From a virus: a stretch of DNA of 40,876 bases. Numbering within the stretch: position 1 is the stretch's first letter; every line of letters begins with the position of its first letter. Where the stretch lies: the IMG/VR virus record IMGVR_UViG_3300030110_002312, positions 1 through 40,876 of that record. One strand, written 5' to 3'. The notes beneath the pieces were generated by a model. It had not been told where the DNA came from. It ran no database searches and saw only the letters and a program-made list of their open reading frames with translations. Below, in pieces: positions 29,455-36,667 of the stretch. A program made the translations under genes and the position numbers.

Positions 29455-30145
29455 TCCATTCCCCTTTATCGTTTAAATACATTGGTTGTATTATTGGTGT
29501 TTCATCTATCAACATACCTACTGATAGAATTGGTCTTTTAATAAATAACTTTTGATATTTCATTGCTGGTGATTTAGGATTAATTAAACATCCTGTACTC
29601 ATTGCAAAATTTAAAGCAGAAGGTGAGGACCACCAACTTACATTTGCAGATGTGTGAAAATGTCCAGTGATTAATGAGCAACCTAATTCTTTAGAACTAC
29701 TTAATACATTGTTCTTAAAGTTATGTGTTAAAAATACTTTATGTTTGCTGGGGAGTGTAAGAATGTATTTGTCGTGCCAGCGCCACTTTGCTTTTATATC
29801 AAAAATTTCGTTTAGATCTTTTAGCATAGTTCTTGGAATACCAAAACGTTCTGCTTTTCTTTCAATGCGAAGATCATGGTTGCCTTTAAGTATATCCATT
29901 TCAGGAAATAACTTTTCTAGCTTCCTAATTTCTTTTGTTGCTTTACCAATTTCAAAGATAGGTGATTCTACCTCTGGATCATTTGGTCTTTCTACTTGTA
30001 CGCTTGCAAAATCTACTAGATCACCAATTTGAAAAACCTTAGTAAATTTCCATTTCTTATGTAGCTTTTCCAGAAAAGGAATAGCGGAAGGGTGTTGATT
30101 TGGCATGTGCAAATCACTAATTATTAATATACGATTTTGTTTCAT
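29441..30145 (-). CDS. Calcineurin-like metallophosphoesterase (234 aa)
   Basis: All metal-binding motifs are present in order: D-L-H near residue 11 (ILIISDLHMPN), GDLVD near 42, KGNHDLR near 95, LTHNF near 139 and TGHFHTS near 160. It hydrolyses phosphoester bonds, with nucleic acid, nucleotide or protein as possible substrates. Related genes occur beside lysis genes in marine phages. It overlaps the lysin by 14 bases. In T4 and lambda, related enzymes act as nucleases or protein phosphatases, so the role here cannot be fixed. Confidence 0.88.
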   Translation of the reverse strand: MKQNRILIISDLHMPNQHPSAIPFLEKLHKKWKFTKVFQIGDLVDFASVQVERPNDPEVESPIFEIGKATKEIRKLEKLFPEMDILKGNHDLRIERKAERFGIPRTMLKDLNEIFDIKAKWRWHDKYILTLPSKHKVFLTHNFKNNVLSSSKELGCSLITGHFHTSANVSWWSSPSALNFAMSTGCLINPKSPAMKYQKLFIKRPILSVGMLIDETPIIQPMYLNDKGEWNGKV

Positions 30146-30168
30146 TGTTTCCTTTGAAACAGTCCTAG

Positions 30169-30369
30169 TTATTGATTGGCGATTAATTTCATAAATACCC
30201 AGATCCCACTGAGTATAGATCCTATTACTAATGTTGTTCTTATGGCTGACTTACCTGTCGCCATTTCTTCTTTTAATTTTATAACCTCTTGACGGTTTTC
30301 TTTAACCTCAACCTTAACCTCATCTAAAGTTTTTTGTAAATGTATTAATTGTTTTTCCCAATCAGACAT
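30169..30369 (-). CDS. XhlA-like coiled-coil membrane protein (66 aa)
   Basis: Start at ATG 30369, 8 bases after GGAG. Residues 1-38 are a coil (WEKQLIHLQKTLDEVKVEVK) and 42-62 a membrane helix (AIRTTLVIGSILSGIWVFMK). The order is that of hemolysin XhlA-like phage proteins that assist lysis at the membrane. It begins inside the end of the 73-residue gene. Confidence 0.7.
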   Translation of the reverse strand: MSDWEKQLIHLQKTLDEVKVEVKENRQEVIKLKEEMATGKSAIRTTLVIGSILSGIWVFMKLIANQ

Positions 30370-30583
30370 CTGTACTCTCCACATTTATTTTATTAACACA
30401 ATATAAAAACATTGAAACGTGCATGTCTTTTAAATCTTGATCTATTTCATCTACTAAAATATTTCTTTTTAACAAACATTCTTCTTTAGTTTTAAAATTA
30501 TAAGGAATGTGTGCATTAGCAAAACATACTGGAGGTAAATCGCTTAATTGCAAAAAACAAATTGTAGCAATAATATTAAACAT
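30362..30583 (-). CDS. Small exported Cys-containing protein (73 aa)
   Basis: The N-terminus is a likely signal peptide (MFNIIATICFLQLSDLPPVC), followed by FANAHIPYNFKTKEECLLKR and a helical middle ending LYCVNKINVE. Four Cys could form disulphides in the periplasm. Function unknown. TAATG coupling with the preceding 165-residue gene. It fits a set of exported and membrane proteins at 30.2-33.6 kb. Confidence 0.6.
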   Translation of the reverse strand: MFNIIATICFLQLSDLPPVCFANAHIPYNFKTKEECLLKRNILVDEIDQDLKDMHVSMFLYCVNKINVESTDV

Positions 30584-31080
30584 TATCCACCTAAAGGAGA
30601 AGAATTTTCCTGTTTAATTTCTTCAATTAAAATAGTTTGTAATTCATTTTCTTTTTGAACAATAGTAACCAGCTTATTAATTTCATTAATAAGATCTCTC
30701 ATTTTACCAAACTCTTTATATATTTCAGCATTAGCATCGCTTACTTTTTGCATTATTTCTTTATCAACAGATGCAAGTTTTTCATCACCTTTTATTGAAT
30801 CAGCTTTAGCTGTTAAAATATCTGTACTAATAGTATCTAAACTATCGTTATCTCTAGCCATCCATTCATCTTCTAATGCAGACATGCGGTCTAATATCTG
30901 AACCTCTAATGTAGAAATTTTTTCATTAATAGGTCCTAGATCTACTGTTTCATTAATAACAAATTCTTTGTTTTCTATTGTATCAAGTCTTGTATTGAAC
31001 TGACCCCATGTATAAAAACCTCCACCAATTGTTAAAACTACTCCAATTAATGCGCTTATACTTGTTAGTTTTTGTATCAT
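30583..31080 (-). CDS. Membrane-anchored coiled-coil protein (165 aa)
   Basis: One N-terminal membrane helix (residues 7-27, ISALIGVVLTIGGGFYTWG) is followed by a long, mostly coiled, acidic domain (INEKISTLEVQILDRMSALE, MQKVSDANAEIYKEFGKMRD, INKLVTIVQKENELQTILIE). The coil probably lies in the periplasm. The arrangement resembles the 131-residue protein at 33.6 kb, and similar proteins occur near tail-fibre or lysis genes in marine phages. Function unknown. Confidence 0.7.
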   Translation of the reverse strand: MIQKLTSISALIGVVLTIGGGFYTWGQFNTRLDTIENKEFVINETVDLGPINEKISTLEVQILDRMSALEDEWMARDNDSLDTISTDILTAKADSIKGDEKLASVDKEIMQKVSDANAEIYKEFGKMRDLINEINKLVTIVQKENELQTILIEEIKQENSSPLGG

Positions 31081-32702
31081 AATAATCCTTTAAGTTTTTT
31101 TAAATCAATCATAATTTTTAGTTTTTCTACTTTAAGATCATAAAGTTTTTGGTTTCGTTGACCAATGGGGTCACTGTTAATGTAGTTATCTAATGTAACG
31201 CCAATATAAATATCTTTATAATAAGTACCTAAGTCAGTTTGTATGAATAAAGCATCATCAACATTTTGATAAATGTTTTGCGGTTTATAAAAATTATCAG
31301 ATTTATAAACATCTAAAGCGTTAGAGTTAGAGAATAAAGTTATCTCAGCTACTTTAACCTCTATCTTATCGTTAATATCTATTTTAATATCTTTATTAAC
31401 AACCTCTATTTCATTACTTTCTATTTCTTCAACCTCATCTATTTTTTCTACAGTTTCAATTTCTTCTTTTTCTATTTCTTCAATTTCTTCTGCTTCTTCT
31501 ATAGTTTTAGTTTCTTCTTCTAGTACCTCGGCGGTTTCGGTTTCTTCTTCTGGTGCATTTATTATCTCCTCTGTTTCTTCAACAATTTCTATTTCAGTTT
31601 CTTCTTCTATTTCAATTGCTTCTTCTTCAACAACCTCAACATCTTCAATTTCTTCAATTTCATTAAATTCTTCTATCTCAGCTTCCGCTATAATTTCTTC
31701 AAATTCTTCAAAGTCTATTTCTTCAAAGTCTGTAAAATCAATTTCTTCTAAATCTTCAAAAGCTAGATCTTCAAATTCTTCTAATGCAATTTCTCCAAAA
31801 TCAAATTCTTCAAAATCATCTATAAGATCTGTTAAAATAATTGTTTCTTCAAAGTTTAAACTTTCTAATTCTACTAAAGCTTCATCAAAAGTAATTTCTT
31901 CAAAGTCCCATATTATTTCATCAAGAATAATATTATCAACAAAATCATCATTAATAACAATATCGTTTAAATCATCTTGTATTTCATCACTTAAAATAAT
32001 AGGATTATAAGTCATCGTTAAAGATGCACCTAATAAATTTGGTCCCTGTATAGATTGATTTGTATAATTACTATCTGTTCCTGACCATGACCAATCTACT
32101 TTATTAGAATTAGGTCCACTAAATATTATTGTATCGTTGTATTGACCACAATTATTTGATCTACCATCAGATCCAGAATATGTTGGATAACCATTACAGT
32201 TCCCTTGAAAGCCATCAAGATTAGTTCTTGTTTGTGTGTTGGTACTTAATACAGTTCCATTAACATCTTTTAATTTTATTATTGTAGTATGAGAGTCGTT
32301 ACTACCACCTTTAGACTCACAATTACCCTGGGTGCTTTCACAATTAGCAACATCAACGTAGCTATTTAATGTAATTCCATTATTTAACATTGGCTGGGTA
32401 ATAGAGTTGCTAGTTAAACCAATATCATTAACACTTACTGTAGCTGTTCCTGTTACCTCAAAATCTCCGCCTACATCATACTTATAACCACAGTTAGATT
32501 GTCCTGTTGGGCAAGTAATAGTAAAACCATTAACTGTTGAGCCATTAGAAACATAACCACTACTACCATCATTAATTAAATCAGTAGAATTAGAGTTCCA
32601 ATCTAGTCCGTCACCAGCATTAGGTAATAAATTTCCAGTAGTTTCTGCATAAGCAAAGCTAGTTATGACGGTCAGGTATAATAATATTATCAAACGGGTC
32701 AT
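31077..32702 (-). CDS. Exported Glu/Ile-rich acidic repeat protein (541 aa)
   Basis: A signal peptide is clear (TRLIILLYLTVITSFAYA, cleavage before Glu). Residues 20-235 form a Gly/Asn/Thr/Ser-rich beta domain with four or more Cys (CPTGQSNCGYKYDVGG, ANCESTQGNCESKGG). Residues about 235-435 are extremely acidic and repeat EEI/EEF/EIE units. The last 100 residues return to normal composition and end in a Lys/Leu-rich helix (LYDLKVEKLKIMIDLKKLKG). An exported protein with a Glu-rich rod is rare in phages. It overlaps the 215-residue exported protein by 44 bases, so they may work together. Confidence 0.75.
   Translation of the reverse strand: MTRLIILLYLTVITSFAYAETTGNLLPNAGDGLDWNSNSTDLINDGSSGYVSNGSTVNGFTITCPTGQSNCGYKYDVGGDFEVTGTATVSVNDIGLTSNSITQPMLNNGITLNSYVDVANCESTQGNCESKGGSNDSHTTIIKLKDVNGTVLSTNTQTRTNLDGFQGNCNGYPTYSGSDGRSNNCGQYNDTIIFSGPNSNKVDWSWSGTDSNYTNQSIQGPNLLGASLTMTYNPIILSDEIQDDLNDIVINDDFVDNIILDEIIWDFEEITFDEALVELESLNFEETIILTDLIDDFEEFDFGEIALEEFEDLAFEDLEEIDFTDFEEIDFEEFEEIIAEAEIEEFNEIEEIEDVEVVEEEAIEIEEETEIEIVEETEEIINAPEEETETAEVLEEETKTIEEAEEIEEIEKEEIETVEKIDEVEEIESNEIEVVNKDIKIDINDKIEVKVAEITLFSNSNALDVYKSDNFYKPQNIYQNVDDALFIQTDLGTYYKDIYIGVTLDNYINSDPIGQRNQKLYDLKVEKLKIMIDLKKLKGLL
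31420..31935. repeat. Degenerate TTCTTC/ATTTC coding repeats
   Basis: This stretch is made almost entirely of TTCTTCAATTTC-like units on the + strand and codes for the Glu/Ile rod of the 541-residue protein. The repeats are imperfect, showing old expansion and drift rather than recent slippage. Confidence 0.7.
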
Positions 32703-33306
32703 TATCAGCTTTCTCTTTTAAAATTTGTAAATCTATTTTAGCTTTATATTCAGATCTTTTTTTCCATTCTTTATAATCAGGTCTAAGTTCAGGATAAGTT
32801 TCCCATGAACTTTTTGCATCTTCTCCTATTTTTCCTTGATGAGGACAAAAAGTATTTGCTTCAGCCATAGCCATAAACACTTCTTTTTTTTGACATAACA
32901 AGGTTATAGAAGCTACTTTCATACCAAAGTCATGAAGAACTTTAGCATATTTAATGCGAACACAATCTTCATCAATCACATGTTTTCCCCCTGATACTCC
33001 TACTAATGAAGAAGAAACAGATCCAGAAATACCCATTGAACAAACGTCCTGACTCATACTTGAATAAGATGGTGAGTTAGCAGTATTAACTGGTATTTGG
33101 GAAGCTGTGGAGGAATTGGTTGTTGTGGATGTAGTAGTGTTTGTTTGACCGCCATCATAGGTGTTGTTGGTAGTCATATTTCCATCGATTATCGTATTGG
33201 ACCCCGTTTCATTACTTTGGGTATTGTTAGATAAAACAGGTTTCGCGTAAGCTGATATAATAATTATTAGAGTTAAGGTTAGTAAATTCGTTAAAAAAAA
33301 TTTCAT
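32659..33306 (-). CDS. Exported Thr/Asn-rich protein (215 aa)
   Basis: N-terminal signal peptide (FFLTNLLTLTLIIIISAYAK). Residues 25-80 are Thr/Asn/Ser-rich and disordered (TTNNTYDGGQTNTTTSTTTN). Residues 85-165 contain the Cys-bearing core (SQDVCSMGISGSVSSSLVGV, DEDCVRIKYAKVLHDFGMKV, ITLLCQKKEVFMAMAEANTF). The end is charged and helical. It resembles proteins of this type seen near tail-fibre genes in marine phages. Periplasmic or outer-surface location is likely. Partner of the 541-residue protein by overlap. Confidence 0.7.
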   Translation of the reverse strand: MKFFLTNLLTLTLIIIISAYAKPVLSNNTQSNETGSNTIIDGNMTTNNTYDGGQTNTTTSTTTNSSTASQIPVNTANSPSYSSMSQDVCSMGISGSVSSSLVGVSGGKHVIDEDCVRIKYAKVLHDFGMKVASITLLCQKKEVFMAMAEANTFCPHQGKIGEDAKSSWETYPELRPDYKEWKKRSEYKAKIDLQILKEKADNDPFDNIIIPDRHN

Positions 33307-33318
33307 TAGTTATTGTTT

Positions 33319-33627
33319 TTATTTTTTCCATTTTTCTTTTGCTTTTAAAGTCCATCTTGTAAATGCTTCTTTACTTATGTCTTTCTTAACTAAAGTAGCA
33401 CCTTCTGGTATTTCATTATATAAAGCGACTACTTCATTATTTTTAATTTCTACAATAGCAGGACTACAAAAAGCATCTTTTGTATAATCTGTTTGTGTTT
33501 TTTTTAATGTTCTAACTTCTTTCATACATTCAGACAAAGAGGACATAGGAATATATTGTGTCATTTGATGTTCTTGGTCATTCATATTACCAAACATAAA
33601 CATTACAATTATACTAATGACTTCCAT
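33319..33627 (-). CDS. Small exported or anchored protein (102 aa)
   Basis: A hydrophobic start (EVISIIVMFMFG) is followed by a polar domain with two Cys (SSLSECMKEVRTLKKTQTDY, DAFCSPAIVEIKNNEVVALY). The start may be a signal or a short anchor. Pattern M..MT.YIPMSSLSECM...R......T resembles small periplasmic phage proteins with one disulphide. It overlaps the 131-residue gene by 14 bases. Unknown function. Confidence 0.65.
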   Translation of the reverse strand: MEVISIIVMFMFGNMNDQEHQMTQYIPMSSLSECMKEVRTLKKTQTDYTKDAFCSPAIVEIKNNEVVALYNEIPEGATLVKKDISKEAFTRWTLKAKEKWKK

Positions 33628-34009
33628 TTGTTTCTCTTAATTTGTCTTTAAGTTTTTCAACATCTTTAATTAATTTTTCAATATCTTGTTGACTTCTTTT
33701 AATATTAACTGTGTTTGACATCATAGATTCCATTTCAGATTGCATGGCTTCTAATTGTGTTGCCATAAATTCAATTAACATATCTTGTTGTGCATCAGCA
33801 GGGAGAGATCCCATTTCTCCTCTAGGCCATTTAATTCTAAATTCTGTGTTTTTTTCTAAATCGGCTTCTGCTAGGGTTGAACGAGTTTCAATAGAATTTA
33901 ACCTTTCAATAATCCCAAAGTATGCCCAGACTCCAACCGCTACTGCTCCAAGTATGCTGAGAAGATTTCTCATAGGCATACTTACCGAGGTGTTGTCTGA
34001 TAATTTCAT
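33614..34009 (-). CDS. Membrane-anchored coiled-coil protein (131 aa)
   Basis: Residues 13-32 are a membrane helix (RNLLSILGAVAVGVWAYFG). A coil follows (RLNSIETRSTLAEADLEKNT) with a conserved-looking WPRGEMGSLPADAQQDMLIE stretch, then a longer C-terminal coil (VNIKRSQQDIEKLIKDVEKL). Proteins of this layout are frequent near marine phage fibre genes and are probably anchored in the inner membrane with a periplasmic coil. Its ATG directly follows the stop of the Cys-rich peptide (TAAATG). Confidence 0.7.
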   Translation of the reverse strand: MKLSDNTSVSMPMRNLLSILGAVAVGVWAYFGIIERLNSIETRSTLAEADLEKNTEFRIKWPRGEMGSLPADAQQDMLIEFMATQLEAMQSEMESMMSNTVNIKRSQQDIEKLIKDVEKLKDKLRETNGSH

Positions 34010-34093
34010 TTATGCTCCACATGACTCGCAACCATCATCACAAGTACACTTGTCTTTATCGCAACCACAAACAGGACAATTAGGATTAACCAT
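34010..34093 (-). CDS. 27-aa Cys-rich metallothionein-like peptide
   Basis: Seven of 27 residues are Cys: MVNPNCPVCGCDKD, then KCTCDDGCESCGA. The spacing CxxCxC-x4-CxC-x3-CxxC is like that of small metal-binding peptides. The start overlaps the end of the 66-residue gene by 8 bases and the stop is followed immediately by the ATG of the 131-residue gene, so it sits exactly between two coupled genes. No signal peptide. Metal binding is inferred from the Cys pattern. Confidence 0.7.
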   Translation of the reverse strand: MVNPNCPVCGCDKDKCTCDDGCESCGA

Positions 34094-34286
34094 GTTTACT
34101 ATCCCAAGCATCTTGCATAGCTTTTAATCCATCATTACATTCTTTTTCTGTTGGTTTAGAACCACCATCTGTAATTTCTAAATTAGAATAAATTTTATTT
34201 TTACTATCTTTCCAACGAATAAAATCGCCACCTCTTAAACTAACAATATAATCTTCAATCATATTTGGTCTACCGTTTCGTTCCAT
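34086..34286 (-). CDS. Small protein after the fibre genes (66 aa)
   Basis: Start at ATG 34286, overlapping the stop of the 199-residue fibre protein (TAATG); an upstream ATG at 34322 would overlap further. The N-terminus is beta-type (MIEDYIVSLRGGDFIRWKDS) and the C-terminus helical with one Cys (TEKECNDGLKAMQDAWDS). It may be a fibre chaperone or structural accessory. Family unknown. Confidence 0.6.
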   Translation of the reverse strand: MERNGRPNMIEDYIVSLRGGDFIRWKDSKNKIYSNLEITDGGSKPTEKECNDGLKAMQDAWDSKHG

Positions 34287-34885
34287 TATTGTGCCTCCGC
34301 TAGTTTTATAAAATCCATCCAAGTGTCGTTATCTGCACTTGAGCCACCAACATACCAATCAGAACTAGATGCTACTCTAAATTTAACTTTATGTGTTGCT
34401 GTAGCTGTGCAATTAAAAATAAACATAGCTGGAGATGACATTGATTGATTTGTAGCACTATTATTTCCCGTGGAGTTTGATGCTTTATCATAAGTACCAT
34501 CATCTGTTGTAGTAAATATTTCAGCTAATCCGTAGTTGTGATCGTTTTGACTGTTAGAATAAAAATATGCTTGAAATCTTAAAAGCCAAACACCTGTTGA
34601 TGGAAAAGTAAATACGCCTGAAGATTCAGTCATTCCAGTTCCAACTTTGCTAAAGTTATTAGTATCAACTCTTTCTAAATTATTAGTTAAAAAAACTCCA
34701 CTTGATGTTGAGTTCATAGCAGATGTTTTTCTCCATGTATCTACTTCAGTTAATGCACCACCATTTACAAACCCACTTGTTAAAGCTGTGCCACCATTGG
34801 CTACTGGTAAAGCGCCTGTAACTTGTGAAGCTAAATTTATATTTCCAGTAAGACCTAGAGTCGCGTTTAATTTTGTTTGTGCCAT
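34286..34885 (-). CDS. Short tail fibre / receptor-binding protein with C1q-like fold (199 aa)
   Basis: N-terminal fibre-type segment (KLNATLGLTGNINLASQVTG, ALPVANGGTALTSG) is followed by a beta-sandwich pattern: GVFTFPSTGVWLLRFQAYFY, ATHKVKFRVASSSDWYVGGS, WMDFIKLAEA. The FPSTGVWLLRF and final I.L strands are the order seen in C1q/TNF-like trimeric heads of phage fibres. It probably binds host surface structures. One of three small proteins of this type in a row. Confidence 0.7.
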   Translation of the reverse strand: MAQTKLNATLGLTGNINLASQVTGALPVANGGTALTSGFVNGGALTEVDTWRKTSAMNSTSSGVFLTNNLERVDTNNFSKVGTGMTESSGVFTFPSTGVWLLRFQAYFYSNSQNDHNYGLAEIFTTTDDGTYDKASNSTGNNSATNQSMSSPAMFIFNCTATATHKVKFRVASSSDWYVGGSSADNDTWMDFIKLAEAQ

Positions 34886-34889
34886 TTAT

Positions 34890-35210
34890 TTATTCCTTTG
34901 GGTTATCCGTTTTAATTTTTTGTATTCTTGTTTTCCAAGTATCTATATCTTTAAATATTTCGTCAAGTTGATCTCCAATATCTCCATATAAATTTCTTCT
35001 AGTTGCACGAATTTTATTATTATTTTCTAATTTAGTAGCTTTACTTTCAAGAGCATTTAATTGTTCGTCTGTTGGCTTTGCTTTATCTTTTGCATTCCAT
35101 TCAGCAATATACATACCCTCTCCAAGACCATCGTCTTTAAGTTTTACTTCTTCTTTAAAGTCTGGTGTTCTTTCTAAATATAATATTATTTTATTTATTA
35201 AATTACTCAT
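34890..35210 (-). CDS. Fibre-associated helical protein (106 aa)
   Basis: Helical and charged (DFKEEVKLKDDGLGEG, YIAEWNAKDKAKPTDEQLNA). The WNA...KPTDEQLNAL pattern is that of tail-fibre assembly or XkdW/DUF4376-like proteins that lie between fibre genes. It overlaps the 310-residue fibre gene by 4 bases. Likely a chaperone or linker for the fibre. Moderate certainty. Confidence 0.65.
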   Translation of the reverse strand: MSNLINKIILYLERTPDFKEEVKLKDDGLGEGMYIAEWNAKDKAKPTDEQLNALESKATKLENNNKIRATRRNLYGDIGDQLDEIFKDIDTWKTRIQKIKTDNPKE

Positions 35211-36139
35211 GAAGCTGTTCCTAATCTTTGAAATCTTATGTAAGTTCTTTGTCTTGTTGTGTTTCCAGCTACTTCTCCTCCATTTGTCGGTAAATAAATT
35301 GAAGTAGATAATTTGTGATTTGTAGTGTCAGTAATTTTAAAAATTCCGTCCATATAAAAATTAAAACCTCCACTTGCACTATTTGAAAAATTTACATCAA
35401 CTGCGTCTGCATATGATGAATTGTTTGTTGTACTATTAATATAGGCATTACCACTACTTGCACCTGTTGTGCTTCCACTAGATCTAAAAGCTACCTTATA
35501 ATAACCTTCAGTTGAAAAACTAAATATACCTGACGAGTGAGTGACATATTGAGTTCCATAATTAAATAACAAACGAGCAGTAAGTTCAGTACTACCCCAA
35601 CCTGTTATTGTTGTTGCAGTATTTACTGATATTGTTTGATTACTACCTAAAATAAAATATTGACAATTATCAGGTGTTACTGATGGTGTTGCACTTGCCC
35701 AAGTAAGTCCACCTGTGTTGCCACTTTGAGCAGATAAAAAATATCCATTTGTGGGAGCATTACTAATTTGCATTTTAGCTTCATTAATAGCTTCATTACC
35801 TATTTTAGCTTGTATAACTGCATCAGTTCCAATTTTAGTTGCGGTAACTGACCCGTCAGTAGGAGTTGTTAATAATCCAACACCAAAATGTTTTATTCCA
35901 TTACATACACTTGACCCTGAAGGAGTAAAATCAAAAGTAACAGTTGATCCTGAAACAGTGTAATTTCCTGATTGTATAATTCCGTCAATTTGTATTTGAA
36001 GCGCGTCAGCAGAAACGGGAGTAAAAGCTGTTGAGTTTTGTGTTAAATTAAATGTGGCATCGCTTCCGTTAAAACTTAAATTATCGAGAGTCGATACGTT
36101 ATCTATTTGATCTATTCCACGTCCTATATAATTACTCAT
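35207..36139 (-). CDS. Tail fibre protein with beta-sandwich head (310 aa)
   Basis: ATG 36139 overlaps the stop of the 172-residue gene (ATGA); the earlier ATG 36169 is unlikely. The N-terminus MSNYIGRGIDQIDNVSTLDN, then FNLTQNSTAFTPVSADALQI and SGSTVTFDFTPSGSSVCNGI, is typical of marine phage fibres. A middle linker (KIGTDAVIQAKIGNEAINEA) leads to a C-terminal head (STEGYYKVAFRSSG, IFKITDTTNHKLSTSIYLPT, RTYIRFQRLG) with a jelly-roll-like pattern. Confidence 0.75.
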   Translation of the reverse strand: MSNYIGRGIDQIDNVSTLDNLSFNGSDATFNLTQNSTAFTPVSADALQIQIDGIIQSGNYTVSGSTVTFDFTPSGSSVCNGIKHFGVGLLTTPTDGSVTATKIGTDAVIQAKIGNEAINEAKMQISNAPTNGYFLSAQSGNTGGLTWASATPSVTPDNCQYFILGSNQTISVNTATTITGWGSTELTARLLFNYGTQYVTHSSGIFSFSTEGYYKVAFRSSGSTTGASSGNAYINSTTNNSSYADAVDVNFSNSASGGFNFYMDGIFKITDTTNHKLSTSIYLPTNGGEVAGNTTRQRTYIRFQRLGTAS

Positions 36140-36654
36140 GCCAATACCTCCATCAAAGTGATCATACATTGTGAGCCACCATTTGCTATGGTAACAGTCC
36201 CTGCTCCATCTGTAGCTATCATTACAGTATAAGTTGTTGCTGAAGTTGTATTTGGAGAAGCTAAATATTGTACAGAACTTCTTTGTTGGTGTGTATCTCC
36301 ATCTCCGTAAGTATCTTTTTGGTTAGGTATAGTAAGAACATTTGTTGTTGCTCCACCACTTATTGCTTGTTCTAATTGAGTTTTATATCCTTTATTATTA
36401 CCCATTGATGCTTGAGTAATATATGTAACTAAAACTTTTGAAGTAGATGCAGTTGGTGTAATTGTAGCTGATAGTGTATTTCCTCCACCAGTTATATCAG
36501 TAAAAGTGCTAGTTGCAAAATCTGTATCTGTTGAAAAAATTGTTTGGATTACTTGACCAATTTTGCCAGCTACCAAATTTGTAAGACTTGCTCCGCTAAC
36601 AGCAGGTAATACTGACCCGCCTAAATTTTCGACTGCAATTTTAGTAAATGCCAT
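36136..36654 (-). CDS. Small fibre / receptor-binding protein (172 aa)
   Basis: Fibre-type N-terminus (FTKIAVENLGGSVLPAVSG, LTNLVAGKIGQVIQTIFSTD). The rest is a beta sandwich (LSATITPTASTSKVLVTYIT, VQYLASPNTTSATTYTVMIA, QCMITLMEVL). The GKIGQVIQ...STD...S.TFTDITG segment is a common head domain of marine phage fibres. Likely adhesin. Confidence 0.72.
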   Translation of the reverse strand: MAFTKIAVENLGGSVLPAVSGASLTNLVAGKIGQVIQTIFSTDTDFATSTFTDITGGGNTLSATITPTASTSKVLVTYITQASMGNNKGYKTQLEQAISGGATTNVLTIPNQKDTYGDGDTHQQRSSVQYLASPNTTSATTYTVMIATDGAGTVTIANGGSQCMITLMEVLA

Positions 36655-36667
36655 TATTTATTCTCCT

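Noticed and set aside
30169-30384. Longer 71-codon start for the XhlA-like gene
   Set aside because: The ATG at 30369 has GGAG at good spacing and begins the conserved helix; the upstream start lies deeper in the neighbouring gene without a ribosome binding site.
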